Assembly: GCA_029204225.1 (NCBI GenBank)
Contig: CM055106.1
Coordinates: 15,218,278 to 15,282,277, forward strand
Origin: Diphasiastrum complanatum
Taxonomy: Eukaryota; Streptophyta; Lycopodiopsida; Lycopodiales; Lycopodiaceae
Direction of reading: 5' to 3'
Length of the DNA stretch: 64,000 bases
Made by a program: the position numbers and the translations under genes. This document shows, in pieces, positions 10,945 to 21,689 of this stretch (position 1 is its first letter; every line of letters starts with the position of its first letter). The notes under the pieces are model-generated. The model had not been told where the DNA came from, searched no databases, and saw only the letters and a program-made list of their open reading frames with translations.

Positions 10945-11364
10945 TTAGTATATCTAGATGACTTCAGTTCATCATCTAGAATTTTTGTCTTCACGGAGGC
11001 GCTTGATTTGGCTTCATGTAGTCTCTGTCCAAGCGCAAACTCGTCCAATTCCACACCCTCAATCATCTGTTTGAAATCATTCAAGATTGAAAAATAATTT
11101 CTCTCGCCATGACGTTCAAATTTTTGAATGTCTCATGTCAGCTCTACTTCATCCGCTTTCACCACATTAGGTCTGTCTATGGTACTTACTGAATGTAGGC
11201 GCGTCCACATTGGTTGAGAATTCCTCTCTCAGTACAATTGTTGTCGATGTTAGACTTGCCTGTGGTGTCTCTGAAGACGACACATCCTCGTGATCCTCTA
11301 AAGATAAATCCACCGGGTAATTAGCAGCATGCATGTCTCCCATCGAACATAGGAAAAAGAGCAA
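10945..11364 (-). pseudogene. Unrecognised coding-like fragment
   Basis: On the minus strand an ATG-led frame (MGDMHAANYPVDLSLEDHED) runs from the upper end to about 11167 and, after a frame change, continues with VVKADEVELT, a TGA, then ERHGERNYFSILNDFKQM and ELDEFALGQRLHEAKSS. The composition and charged helical pattern look like real protein rather than chance reading. I recognise no family. It could be a captured gene fragment within the adjacent hAT debris or a decayed exon. Confidence 0.3.
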
Positions 11365-11379
11365 ACTATAGTGAGTAGA

Positions 11380-13060
11380 TTTATTTCATTGTTAGTTGTT
11401 ACTGGAGAACGGTATTGTAGAGGTAATCCAAGTATACAGTACGAATTCTTTAAAAGAACGAATATTATGTCATTAGTTATATTGGTTGATGAACAAATGT
11501 GTAATTATCAAATCAGAGAATGTCTGTAATTTGAAAGCAGAATGTAATATGTAAGTTGTAATCTGCAAAGTTAAAGCTTGATTTCTGCTCGCATCATGTA
11601 TTTGGTGCATGATTAATATTCCCGTGAGTCACAAAATAGTGCATGCTCCATCCATGATCCGACCATTTGAAGGTCGGTGGCTCACTGCCTCGTATCTAAC
11701 GTCTCTCCATCCAAGGTGGGTGGAGCAAGAGACCACCTGTGTACTATGCCTATGCTCGTAGAAAAACCAGAATCAGAAACTGTCGGCAAATCCATGAATT
11801 TGCAGGTTCTAATAAAGAACTGTATTAAACAACAGTATAGACAAAAATTACAAACAGTACTTTCGGCTTTGCATAATTGTTGATCTCCTATTAGAGGCCT
11901 GATTTAGAGCGATCTCTACCAGCCTCATGAACCACAACATGTTGTGCATGATTGTTGGAATCTGCGTAGATCCAGCCTCCTCACTCTTGGTAGTCTATCC
12001 CCATTTGTATATTGAAGCTCTCATTCCATGCCTTGATGAAGACCACGAGCTGATCATAAATTACTTCATGTGAGGAATACGACATGTACACTAGGAAGAT
12101 GATACGGCTAGCACATGTCATGAAGGGATTGGTTGAGACCATAATCAAAATGCTAGCGCATGTAACAGGCAATGAATGATTTTACCAAGCAACTACTTCG
12201 ATTCATATCATAGCCAAGAAGCAATTCACGATTCTACTGTAACCGTAAATCTACGAACTACAATGTCTTGATTTGTGTCAAGCTTTGGCTCTGAATCCAA
12301 ATTTGCAAATACTTATATGGCTATGATTTATCAACTATGAAGTATGTACAATGAATGTCAATTTCTACATACTAAATCACAGAAATGTTTGATATCGATT
12401 CACTTATGTGTGAGCTATTCATAACATTACTGAATAGTATATCTTTTGATATGCATGTAATTGAAGCTTTCCTTGATTTTGAGTGATCTATGGAATTTGA
12501 TCCGCTTACTCTAGCACATAGATACAAATGGATAATGAGCATGCGATCAGATTTAGCTCATCCCCATAGGCCTTCCCTTTCTCGTGCATATATATACATA
12601 AAAGTACATCTCTGTTCTCGGATCATTTCACCAACTTCGACAACAATTGAATGATGAATCTGTTTTTCTTTGTCCCTTTCAGCTCAACTTTAGGTCATGC
12701 CTAGATTCCAGAAAGTCAAAGGAGAGTCTTACATCCGGATGCCTCAATTTCTAGCTTGAATGAGGAGGAAAATGTTGAATGTATGTATGAGGGGTCTAAG
12801 TTTGAATATTAATGTATTGGCCATGAATGAATGGTTGTTGAATTTGTTGGAATCATAAGTAACAATCCTCTCCCAAATTCTATTGATTTTTTTCTTAGAC
12901 TTTAAACTTTTTCATAAACTTTAATTGATAATACATCTGCCCAATGGGGTCAAGCCTTTTTTCTAGTCATTATATGCCTTCATGGTTTAGAGTCTCTCAA
13001 AAAGGGCCTTTAGGGAAAATATGCATGGATTCCACATATTCAGACTAAGCAAATCGTAAC
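11380..13060. other. A/T-rich intergenic DNA, no supported gene
   Basis: Nothing recognisable. A minus-strand frame at 11981-12172 (MPVTCASILIMVSTNPFMTC) is protein-like but short and unmatched to any family I know, so it is not called. Confidence 0.5.
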
Positions 13061-13063
13061 CCG

Positions 13064-13088
13064 CCCCCCCCCCCCCCCCCCCCCCCCC
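13064..13088. repeat. Poly(C) tract of 25 bases
   Basis: An uninterrupted run of 25 cytosines; the minus strand is a G tract able to form G-quadruplex structures. Its length is likely variable and prone to sequencing error. Confidence 0.95.
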
Positions 13089-13474
13089 GACTTAGGATAT
13101 TGCCTTTGATAGATCATGTGGTTGTAGGTGCGATGCCACAATATTGCAACAATGATTGTTCCAATTGAGATGTAGTAAATTTGGGATGTGTAACCCTGCT
13201 GCAACTAAAGTTGGATTCACAAATGATATGATATTCTGAAAGTATTCAAAGAATAATTTTATTCAGTTTATAAAATGAATTTATGTTTTGGTGATGAGTT
13301 ATGCAATTTGGTAATAATTTTAATTATGTTGTATTAGAGAACAAAATGCACGTGGATTGTAGGTGAGATTATTGAGTTTGTGTTTTGTGACATATATAAT
13401 TCATCAATAAGTTTTCACCAATAAGAACTGATCTCTATCTAATTATAATTTTGCGATTGTGTTTTGTTTTGCAG

Positions 13475-13555
13475 GAAATAGCTTCCATATTGGATGAAGA
13501 AATGATCGAATTTTCAGAGATGTGTCCTGAAAATTACTTTATTGATGGTTTGTGA
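13475..13555 (+). CDS. Candidate terminal exon of an unrecognised gene
   Basis: After a good acceptor (gttttgttttgcag, ending 13474) an open stretch encodes 26 residues (begins EIASILDEEMIEFSEM, ends YFIDGL) and stops at 13553-13555. The acidic peptide and the acceptor suggest a real last exon, perhaps of the hAT transposase or a lost gene. No partner exon could be joined with confidence. Confidence 0.25.
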   Translation, partial: EIASILDEEMIEFSEMCPENYFIDGL

Positions 13556-13672
13556 ACTTTGAAATTGAGAATATTGAGAAACTGAGATTTTGAGAAACTG
13601 AGAAACTGAAAAATTAAGATTTTGAGAAACTGAGATTCTAAGAAACTGAGAAACTGAGAAATTGAGATTTTG
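13556..13672. repeat. Short tandem repeat of gagaaactgaga words
   Basis: About eight imperfect copies of a 10-12 base word (gagaaactga, gagattttga) run head to tail after the candidate exon. Non-coding. Confidence 0.7.
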
Positions 13673-13854
13673 ATGAAACAAAATCTACACTCTGTAATAA
13701 ATCAATTTCACTACTTGCCACAAGTGTCAATTGTTAACAAATTTAAGCAAGTCCATCAAGATTCACAACTATCAAACAACATCATCATTTATTACTTGAG
13801 AAAGTACATAATAAAAGAGAAGAGAAGGATGAGAGCTGCTGAATGCAAGAGAAG

Positions 13855-13857
<3 letters not shown>

Positions 13858-13913
<56 letters not shown>
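13858..13913. repeat. (GA)n microsatellite
   Basis: About 28 uninterrupted GA units. Arg/Glu open frames across it are artefacts of the repeat. Confidence 0.97.
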
Positions 13914-13915
<2 letters not shown>

Positions 13916-14734
13916 CATATACGTCTTTAAATATTGAAAGTCTCACGCACACATGCTTTTTTTCTTTTGCTTTTGATTTTCACAATGCAAAGTATTAATT
14001 TGAAATTACTAAATGCAAAGTATCAATTTCAAAATAGTATACCACGAGTCATGTTTGATAAAGTACGCATGCGTGCATATATGCACCACTATTGAAAATA
14101 GTTATGCATGATACTTTAGCCTACAACCAAGGTTGGCACTTAAAACTTTGGGCAACTACCACATATTGATCTTTAATGTTGACTTTTTTTCATTGACCGA
14201 CCTCACCACATAGTATTGCCTTTGCAAGGCAAGGCCAACAAGAACATTTTGGTAATGTTCAAATGTGGAATGTTTCAATTATCAATGTTGAATGTCGAAT
14301 GGGATTTGTCCTCACAAACTATGGTAAGTTGTAGCTCAAGAGTTAATATTTAGAAGTTAATACTTACTACTTAGTACTGTTACTATGAGATTGTTGCTTT
14401 GTTATAGTTGATGTACAATATCTCAATTCGCCTTGTACACTTTCTACATGCATTCCTTTGTACTCCGATGGGTTTCCCATCTTTTATTAATAAAAACAGG
14501 AAGTTTCATGTAAGCTATTAGAAGTTAGAACTTAGTATTGTAATCTATTACTTGTTAATAGTTAAAAGTTACACAATGTACATTGTATACATTGTCATTT
14601 TCGTGAAATTCGAATCATTGAACATTTGCTAATTTACCACTAACTAACCATGCACATGGTACATTAGAATATGCCATATGTAATATGTATGCTGTGAGAT
14701 TAATGTTTAAAAAACAAAAACCCTAAAACCGATT
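13914..14734. other. Intergenic DNA, no supported gene
   Basis: A/T-rich sequence with no recognisable coding, RNA or repeat feature. Confidence 0.5.
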
Positions 14735-14975
14735 CGTCGGTTTGAACCTGGAGAAGCCGATTCTTTTCCAATTCAAACTCGATTCAAACACGGTTCGAAA
14801 AGGCGATTCGAAAGGTACCATAAAACATTGGGAGCATGGGCGCAGCACCGATGACCTGTGACAATTGGCTGAGAGAATCCCCCCACAGGATTGTTCAACT
14901 TCTGGGCCACGCATCACTTTCACCTGTGAACAGAACTGGAGTGTATGGGCCACGCATCACACGAAGAGGAGGAAC
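14735..14975 (+). pseudogene. hAT transposase C-terminal remnant with GATTCG words
   Basis: From 14829 the plus strand reads WEHGRSTDDL, a stop, QLAERIPPQDCSTS, then TCEQNWSVWATHHTKRRN (about 14922-14975). This is the hAT dimerisation motif also seen at 10.03 kb as CERNWSVFSLIHAKRRN. Upstream, 14739-14815, the words gattcg, gattc and ggttcg recur about six times, like the sub-terminal repeats of hAT elements. A GA microsatellite interrupts the fragment right after the motif. Clearly inactive. Confidence 0.6.

Positions 14976-15006
<31 letters not shown>
14976..15006. repeat. (GA)n microsatellite
   Basis: About 15 GA units directly after the hAT remnant. Confidence 0.95.
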
Positions 15007-15008
<2 letters not shown>

Positions 15009-15078
15009 CACTACATGCTTATTATCCAGTTTTGTGCTTAACTGCTTCCAAAACATTTGGTGCATAATTGTTTTTGTA

Positions 15079-15314
15079 CACAACCCACAACAGTATAGTT
15101 TGAATCTAGAATAAAACAATGTTTCAGCTATCTACCTCGAAATGGACCATACTATACCTAAAATTACTAGCAACCTGCATAAATGCACTGCTCTTGTCAA
15201 GAGCTTTAATTTGGTATCGATATTGCCCACAAAAAAAAATGATTCTCAAAAAACCTATATAAAATTGTGAATCGCGGTTCAAACCGTGATTCACAATTCT
15301 ATGCTGCAACTATG
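15079..15314. mobile_element. Miniature hAT-like element, GTGAATCGCGGTTCAC type
   Basis: The right end reads ...TGCTGCAACTATG; its complement CATAGTTGCAGC closely matches the left end of the element at 46401 (CATAGTTGCACAG). The region holds a palindromic block at about 15267-15296 (gtgaatcgcggttc...gtgattcac). A core of about 95 bases (about 15145-15235, with gagctttaatttggtatc and atattgccca) is shared with 46530-46635. The flanks ttttgtac (15072-15079) and ttttgtat (15315-15322) are a possible imperfect 8 bp target duplication, which leaves the left end uncertain by one base. Confidence 0.5.
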
Positions 15315-15322
15315 TTTTGTAT

Positions 15323-16666
15323 GTACAAAATGTAAAAAAGAAAAATCTCATTTTTTCTTTTCAATGAAAAACGAAAATGATTTGAACTTTAAATTGATAC
15401 ATACATAATGGCAACCACAATTGTCCATTCCATAAACATTGACCTATCTATGCAATATTTTTATGTCGAATCTAGTTAAAAACATCTATTAATTATAACT
15501 ATTCTTTACTTTCTCCATGATGTCCATCAACTAATTTGAACTTTTAACAGCTTTCATTCGTAATGCCTACTAGGTCCACCACCAATATCTGAACTTCATT
15601 CTAAGCCCAATGGTTTTTCTATATCAGTCTTATGTCTAGGATAACATCAATCATTAAGTGTCGGAATTAATCATGTTTCAAGATTCCCAAGAGAATAACA
15701 CCAAAGCAATTGCATACTGAGCTTTTTCAGAATGTCTGAATTTCCAGAGCTAGAGCTGAGGTGTAGTTCTTCCTTATGCATAGATGTCAGGGTAGACCAA
15801 ACCTCAACTAAAAGTACCGGACTCGACATTGCAAGAGTGCACAAAGATTCCAAAAAAATGGACAGAACATTCTTTTATTATGCTGACTTCAGAAATTTGT
15901 TCAATGAACCAGTCCTTCCATGCTGAAGACCCAAATGCCATATGCTACAACTAACAACTATCCTGAGTGGTCTAACTTTTTACTATGTAGAAGACCTACT
16001 ATGAGGAAGCACATACATATATAAACATATAGAAAATTCTGCTAAGCCTCGCTATGGTTCTGAGATTGTTTTGTTTCTACCAAGAGTTGCAGGAGAACAC
16101 CGTGTGCAAGCAGACATGCTCATTGAGTCTGAACTATGGCCAACCCAAAAAACAAACATGTCCTGGATCAGTTTTAAAAAAATTCTTGTTTTACAAAGAC
16201 TTCAATTACAAGCTTAAAACAAACCACATTGCAACTCTCTTGCACTTCTGCAACTTCAGAATGGAAAGAAACTTTGATCCGATTGTTTCCCCATCACTAA
16301 ATGACGAATTAAGGTCTTCGCTTATTATTAACTGCTAGGCTGCAGTTGCAAAGATCCCCATATCAACGCATGACCAGTCTTAAGAGAGTCATGATAAACC
16401 TGAATGACCATAATATTCCTTGCAGGAAAAAAGTATAGCTGGCTATAAACTGTTAGTGTATACCCTGTCATGGTGGAGAAAGCGGCATGTCATTAACACC
16501 ATGTCATATCCAATAATTGTCGAGTTGTTCCGAGCTGCCAACTCTTTTACGGTCACATGCATAGTGTCAAGTCTTCTGATCTGTAAGTTATAGACAAGCT
16601 TTTTTTGCATGATTTTCAAAATAAAGTGCAGTGCTTGATCTTTACATAGAAAATTCAGGCATATAA
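15323..16666. other. 3' flank of the ELC gene, no other gene supported
   Basis: A/T-rich sequence; the part next to 16667 must include the ELC 3' UTR. The few open frames are short with no recognisable domain. Confidence 0.5.
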
Positions 16667-17983
16667 TCAAGCATTTGAGGCCATGCCAAATGCTTGTATA
16701 TGCAATTGTGCTGCTCTCACTTTCAGAGTAGTAGCTCTGAAAAAGAACTGTTCACGAGATAGGGTTCGAACATATTTGAGATAAGCCTCCACTGGTATGG
16801 CTCCATCCTGCACTGCCTTATCCAATGAATATAAACTATCCTCTATTGCAAGATCTGATGCCCTACACTCAAGCATCTGTTTAGACAATGCATCGGATGG
16901 CTGAAATACATCATCAATGTCTACTTGTTTTGTATCTTTGTCATTGGTTTCCAACCAAGTTTCCAGTGTGTCAGCATTTTTTAGCACAAGCTGCACCTGC
17001 TGTTCCAAGCCCTCCTTTTCCTGCTTGAAATTACTAAAACCTTGCTCAAGCTGTTCGGATCTCTGATTCAACAATGCTTGCATCGTAAAGAGCTCATCAA
17101 TTTCTAATTCAAATGATTTTCTCAACCCTAACATGTCCTTTCGCAAATGGTCCATCAAATAATTTATGGCATTTCTCTTGAAAACCTCTGACGGATTATC
17201 AGTCTGATTTGAGCGATGTGGGGAAGGTGGATAAGGCCTCGGAGATGGATTATCAGTCCGCTTCAGACGCTGTGGTGAAGGTGGATAAGGCCTTGGAGAT
17301 GCATTCTCAATCTGATTCACACGCTGTGGTGAAGGTGAATATTGCTTCGGAGATAAAGGTGTCCCCAAGGGAGATGCTCCACGAGAAGAAGGGGCAAGGG
17401 TCGTGTTTGAGTTGGTGGTGGGATTTCTAAGCCCTAAGCTACCTGCAGCATTAGTCCCCTGCCGGGATGGATGAGGCGGCCGGGGTGAAGCTGGCCTGGA
17501 GTAAAGAGGAGGATCCTGACCAAAAACTGAACTGAGATTTTGCACAAGCTCAACTAAATTGCAACGAGGAAAGATCCACTGATCAAGAAAAGGTGCAGAA
17601 ACCAGTCCAGAAGCATCCACAAACCTATGCCTAGGTTTGATGATCATGTCCCTTGTGGGGGTTACATAAATAAGCGGTGGATTCCTTGGATAGCTCTCCA
17701 ACAGCCATAGAGTGACAGGGATGTTGTAACTTACCTCTTTGTAAAGCATTGGAATGGTGCCGTGAGCTTGCAGGAGATTGACAGCCCTGCCATCGTTGTG
17801 TGTGAATATGGCCGTTTTCAGTTGCAGGCCGGCAAATTCCTGAATGAGTGTGAGCAGGTGCTGGCGGACGTGCCACTTGAGATCCTCCTGGTAGGGGAGA
17901 GGGTTTGGCCCTCGCTGTGAAAGCACAGAGTTGAGAAACTGCAGCGAGGCATGCGAGGAGGGAAATGTAGGAAGGGACGGCAT
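16667..17983 (-). CDS. ELC: ELC/VPS23 (TSG101-type) ESCRT-I subunit
   Basis: A complete, intronless 438-codon gene for the ESCRT-I subunit that binds ubiquitinated cargo and passes it to later ESCRT complexes at endosomes. Residues about 15-150 form the UEV domain (VRQHLLTLIQEF, ESYPRNPPLIYVTPTRDMII, FLDQWIFPRCNLVELVQNLS). About 160-265 is Pro/Ser-rich and carries three 18-residue repeats around SPRPYPPSPQR (54 bp in DNA, 17195-17360). About 266-345 is a coiled coil, and 366-433 is the steadiness box (RASDLAIEDSLYSLDKAV, VEAYLKYVRTLSREQFFFRA). The start is the first ATG after an in-frame TGA 15 bases upstream. Arabidopsis ELC genes are also intronless and about 400 codons; the extra length here is mostly the repeats. 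No lesion is seen. Confidence 0.96.
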   Translation of the reverse strand: MPSLPTFPSSHASLQFLNSVLSQRGPNPLPYQEDLKWHVRQHLLTLIQEFAGLQLKTAIFTHNDGRAVNLLQAHGTIPMLYKEVSYNIPVTLWLLESYPRNPPLIYVTPTRDMIIKPRHRFVDASGLVSAPFLDQWIFPRCNLVELVQNLSSVFGQDPPLYSRPASPRPPHPSRQGTNAAGSLGLRNPTTNSNTTLAPSSRGASPLGTPLSPKQYSPSPQRVNQIENASPRPYPPSPQRLKRTDNPSPRPYPPSPHRSNQTDNPSEVFKRNAINYLMDHLRKDMLGLRKSFELEIDELFTMQALLNQRSEQLEQGFSNFKQEKEGLEQQVQLVLKNADTLETWLETNDKDTKQVDIDDVFQPSDALSKQMLECRASDLAIEDSLYSLDKAVQDGAIPVEAYLKYVRTLSREQFFFRATTLKVRAAQLHIQAFGMASNA

Positions 17984-18400
17984 AGCTACGCTGTTTCAGA
18001 AACAAGCCAATGCAGGGTGCATGGATCTATGAAGTGGTAGAAAGAGAGATGTTCGCTAGGGTATGGCGATCAAAAGAGAAAACACATGCTAGGGTTTTGG
18101 TTTTTAATCCTTCATGGAGTAATGAGGAAACGAGAAAAAGCAAGAAAATTGGAAGTGTAGTTGATTAGAGATGATAAGAATGAGCTTGGATGAGAGATGT
18201 GATTGGAAGCAGCAGGTTGCAGATCATGCAGAAAGCTTTAAGGCAGAGAGAGAAAGAAAGGAAAAAGCAGAGAGGCGACGGGAGAGTAGGGCGACGATCA
18301 GTACAAACTCTCTTGTACAATCACCATAGAAGAAGAAGAAGAAGCAGAAGAAGATCAAAAAAAAGAAAAACAAAGGAAGGGCATTCAATGGTCATCCTTG
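17984..18400 (-). promoter_or_regulatory. 5' leader and probable promoter of ELC
   Basis: Read on the minus strand, this is CT-rich, with a (TTC)n-like run at about 18327-18352 (gaagaagaagaagcagaag on the plus strand), common in plant 5' UTRs and core promoters. No TATA box is clear enough to place a start. Plus-strand open frames here are artefacts. Confidence 0.4.
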
Positions 18401-18914
18401 TTTTAGTGGGCTTGCCATATGTGGATTGCTTCAATTTTAAACACATAAAAGATAGTTGCTGAATTTTCTGCCCATATCTTCAGACTGCTTAAAAACCAGA
18501 ATGGGCAATCCACCTTTTTCACTGGTGATTATGTTTTGCAGATGCAAATTTTGCTTTATAGTGGTCTTGTGATAAAAGCTTAACTTCAAAAACGTTGATT
18601 ATGTTTCTCAAATGCAGATTCTACAGCATAATGGTCATGTGAAAAAGCAACCACTATCCTTTACGCAATGGAATGAGCCAGGCAAAATGTCATTGCCCGC
18701 TCATTCAACGATACATGAGGATGTTTCTAAGTAGATCTCATTTCCCTTAAGAATCAATATCAGCCACCTATTTCAAAAATGGGATTCATTGTCAACAAGA
18801 GCCATTATTGCTTGAGCTCATAGGAACAAATTTATTGCCATGAAGATGTCCATAAATTTTTTTAGTCATAAAAATGCCATAAAAAATAGGTGGGCCATAG
18901 GTGGTGGTCATGTG

Positions 18915-18968
<54 letters not shown>

Positions 18969-19348
18969 ATCGGTGGTCCCCATCCTAAGACATAACATTC
19001 TCACCATCTTAGTGAAATGATGCCTTAGAATCCATTCTCAATACAACAAGCTTTTTAGAAGATGTGAATATGTAAGTGAAACTACATTGAAAAGGTTGCT
19101 CACGATAACAATGACAACTCTCTAGAAGATGTGTTTGTAAAAAACTAATCGTATCAAGAATTAGTTCAGCAAGCGAGTCATGGGTTGTTGATGTAGGAAC
19201 ATGTACCTTTATCAAAATTTTAAGGCAATGAATGCTCCTCGCATGGTGACCACTTAAAAGTTCTTAAATTTGCAAGATAAGCTTGTATGCCATGTATTTT
19301 AGAGAACACTTCGGGCCAAATCCAATGTATGTTCGCCTTGTAACACAA

Positions 19349-19382
<34 letters not shown>

Positions 19383-19480
19383 TTTGCATCAACATCCGAC
19401 ATTTGTGTGGTTGGGAGGAGATTATCCTAACTCACATGTATGATGTTATTGTTATGTCCATGTCCAGTATGAGGGATTCG
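18401..19480. repeat. Intergenic DNA with (GA)n and (GT)n microsatellites
   Basis: (GA)n at 18916-18967 (about 26 units) and (GT)n at 19350-19381 (about 16 units). No supported gene; frames crossing the tracts are artefacts. Confidence 0.8.
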
Positions 19481-19930
19481 GAATAATTCTTGACGTAGAT
19501 AGTCAGTCACTCCAGTTGTATGTGGTTATTAGTTATGCCTCGTCATTCCGGACATGGTCAATTAAGTAATTAATAATCATATGAAGGCCCAGATCTATAT
19601 TTGGACATAGGAGCACGTGCATGGTGTTTGACTGCTTCAATGCAAGAATAGAAGATCAATAGCTTATTATAGGATTGCATGGGGATCCTAAGGGGATTAT
19701 TCTCTCCTCTTGGAAAGAATATATACCATGGAAACTCGCCCATCTCCTTATTAGAATTTCATATTCATGAGCCAAGATCCTCTCCTCTCTTGTATTCATT
19801 CACTATGGCTTGGGGGTAAAGTGGGTAGGGTATTGACTAGTCATTTCCGTTGGTTGGGTGGTTTATGCTCCACAGGTGTCCTTTTGGTTTGCATGTGACA
19901 AGATTCTTGAAGATCTTCACTTGGCGATCA
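19481..19930 (+). repeat. LTR end of a Ty3/gypsy-like element
   Basis: Non-coding DNA ending in CA at 19929-19930, followed by ttatag and a primer-binding site, the normal order at the 5' LTR/internal junction of plant gypsy elements. The left LTR edge is not recognisable and no 3' LTR was found. Confidence 0.5.
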
Positions 19931-19936
19931 TTATAG

Positions 19937-19948
19937 TGGTATCAGAAC
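19937..19948 (+). other. Primer-binding site, tRNA-Met type
   Basis: TGGTATCAGAAC, one mismatch to TGGTATCAGAGC, complementary to the 3' end of tRNA-Met. It sets plus-strand orientation for the element carrying the gag at 21.7 kb. Confidence 0.7.
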
Positions 19949-21680
19949 TTGGATCACATCAATCAAGAGGTGGGGCTTGAGGATCTTGCTTTTTGCAGCT
20001 TGTTTGGTGGATCTCTTTGCTTTTGCTTCCAGGTGGTGGAATTGACCTCCATGTAGGTGGCTTCTCAGATCCTTGATGTACTTTCAGCCTAAAGATCATG
20101 ATTATGGATTTTCTCCATAGATTTTGATGGAAATCAAGGGATTTTTTATGGTTTTTTGTGATTTTTCACCTAGAGTTCAAGTTTTTGCATGTAATTGATC
20201 ATAGCTACTAATCTAGTACGTTTTCCAGGTTGTACTTGTTGTTTTATCATTATTGAGTGGATCTAATGATTGCATGGTGGTTGAATAGTCAAAAGGATGA
20301 TTAGATAGTGATTTTGGACCAAAAATTGGAGTTTTTGGGCTAGAAATGGGTTACGGAATCCATGATTGACTGAAATCAGAACTTGTAGTGCTTGAATGCA
20401 ATGGATTTATAGGGATCTGGATCTGATTGCACTTATTTCTGGATTTAACTCACAAATTTTGGTCAAAATTGGTCAAAAAACAAGGTTTTTTTATGGTTTT
20501 TGGACAAATTTTGTGGTATTTCATAAAATTTATAGCCAATAATTTTCATGGACGTTTTCAAAGATGTAATGAAGCTTTCCTAAAGCTCTCATGAAGTTTG
20601 GTTAGGATTGGACACCATTAAGGGTCTCAAAAAGTTTAAAAATAGTGTCTGAGCATGAATACCTATCGTGGTCTGAACCTATTGGTTCTCATTACAAGCT
20701 TAAAGATATGATGGATTGCCTCTGTTTTGAGCCATCATACATCCAATTTGGTTGTGTGAGGCTTAGGCACCATTATGTTGAAGTTTTGCTTGTTGAAGGA
20801 GTCCAAAAATGCATTTTTTGCATGATTTGAGCTTATGATTGCTTGCTGGACCTTATAGAACCCTCTATGCCTCTCTAATGAACCTTAGTAGAGTGCTTGT
20901 AACCTTTGATTGGATGCTTATTGGGTTGGAGGTGGATTTTTGAGCATGTCACCTAGGAAAAGTGCGCTCTCCTACCTGTTTAATGGTAATTTAAGCCTAG
21001 GTGGTAGGGTGACGTGGCAAGTGCCTTGTAGACCCACTCTCGCTTTACAACGACCAAGTTTCCTATAGAGAAAGTTATGGTTATCGAAAGTTTGACAATT
21101 TTTGAACTAAAATTCGAAAATTTTCCAAATTGTTCTGATGCATGCATGCATGTAAGTCAGTGTAGTGGTTTTTTGTTGATAAAATTGTATGGATAGACCT
21201 GTATGCATGCTTGGATGCATGTTGCATCCGTAATTAGTAGGTTGATCAAAAGATTTCTTGCATGAATTTTATTTTGGTAATTGTAGATCAAAAAGCTTAT
21301 TTCCTCGAGCCTAGGCTATTTACAATTTTTTGTTTTTCGAAAAAAAAAAAAAAAAAAAAAAGCAATGCATGTCAAATTTATTGAATGTAGGATGTTTCAA
21401 AATGATTTTGATATGTGACAGTGTCTGTGAATCTAACAGATCGATCATTACAATCGATTTTCACAGTTGGTCCATTTCGAACGGATTTCGAACATCCTAG
21501 TTTTTTCATAAAGAATTGGTCCTAAGAAGTTGTTGTTGTTTTAAATCAATCTAATATTTATTAAACAAAATTTGCTTAATAAAGTAAAAGACCTTGCTGA
21601 GTAATATCGGTTAGGTATGAAGGTCTAGAAAATTTCACTTGTTAGATTTCAAACATGTCGACTAATTAAGCTACTTTTGC
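19949..21680 (+). other. Long non-coding leader of the gypsy-like element
   Basis: About 1.7 kb without an ORF between the primer-binding site and gag; such long leaders are usual in plant gypsy elements. It includes a poly(A) run of about 23 bases (21339-21361). Confidence 0.5.
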
Positions 21681-21689
21681 GTTTCAGGA

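Noticed and set aside
17209-18005. Frames overlapping ELC (73 codons on plus, 124 codons on minus in another phase)
   Set aside because: Shadows of the ELC coding sequence; the ELC frame has the UEV, coiled-coil and steadiness-box signatures.
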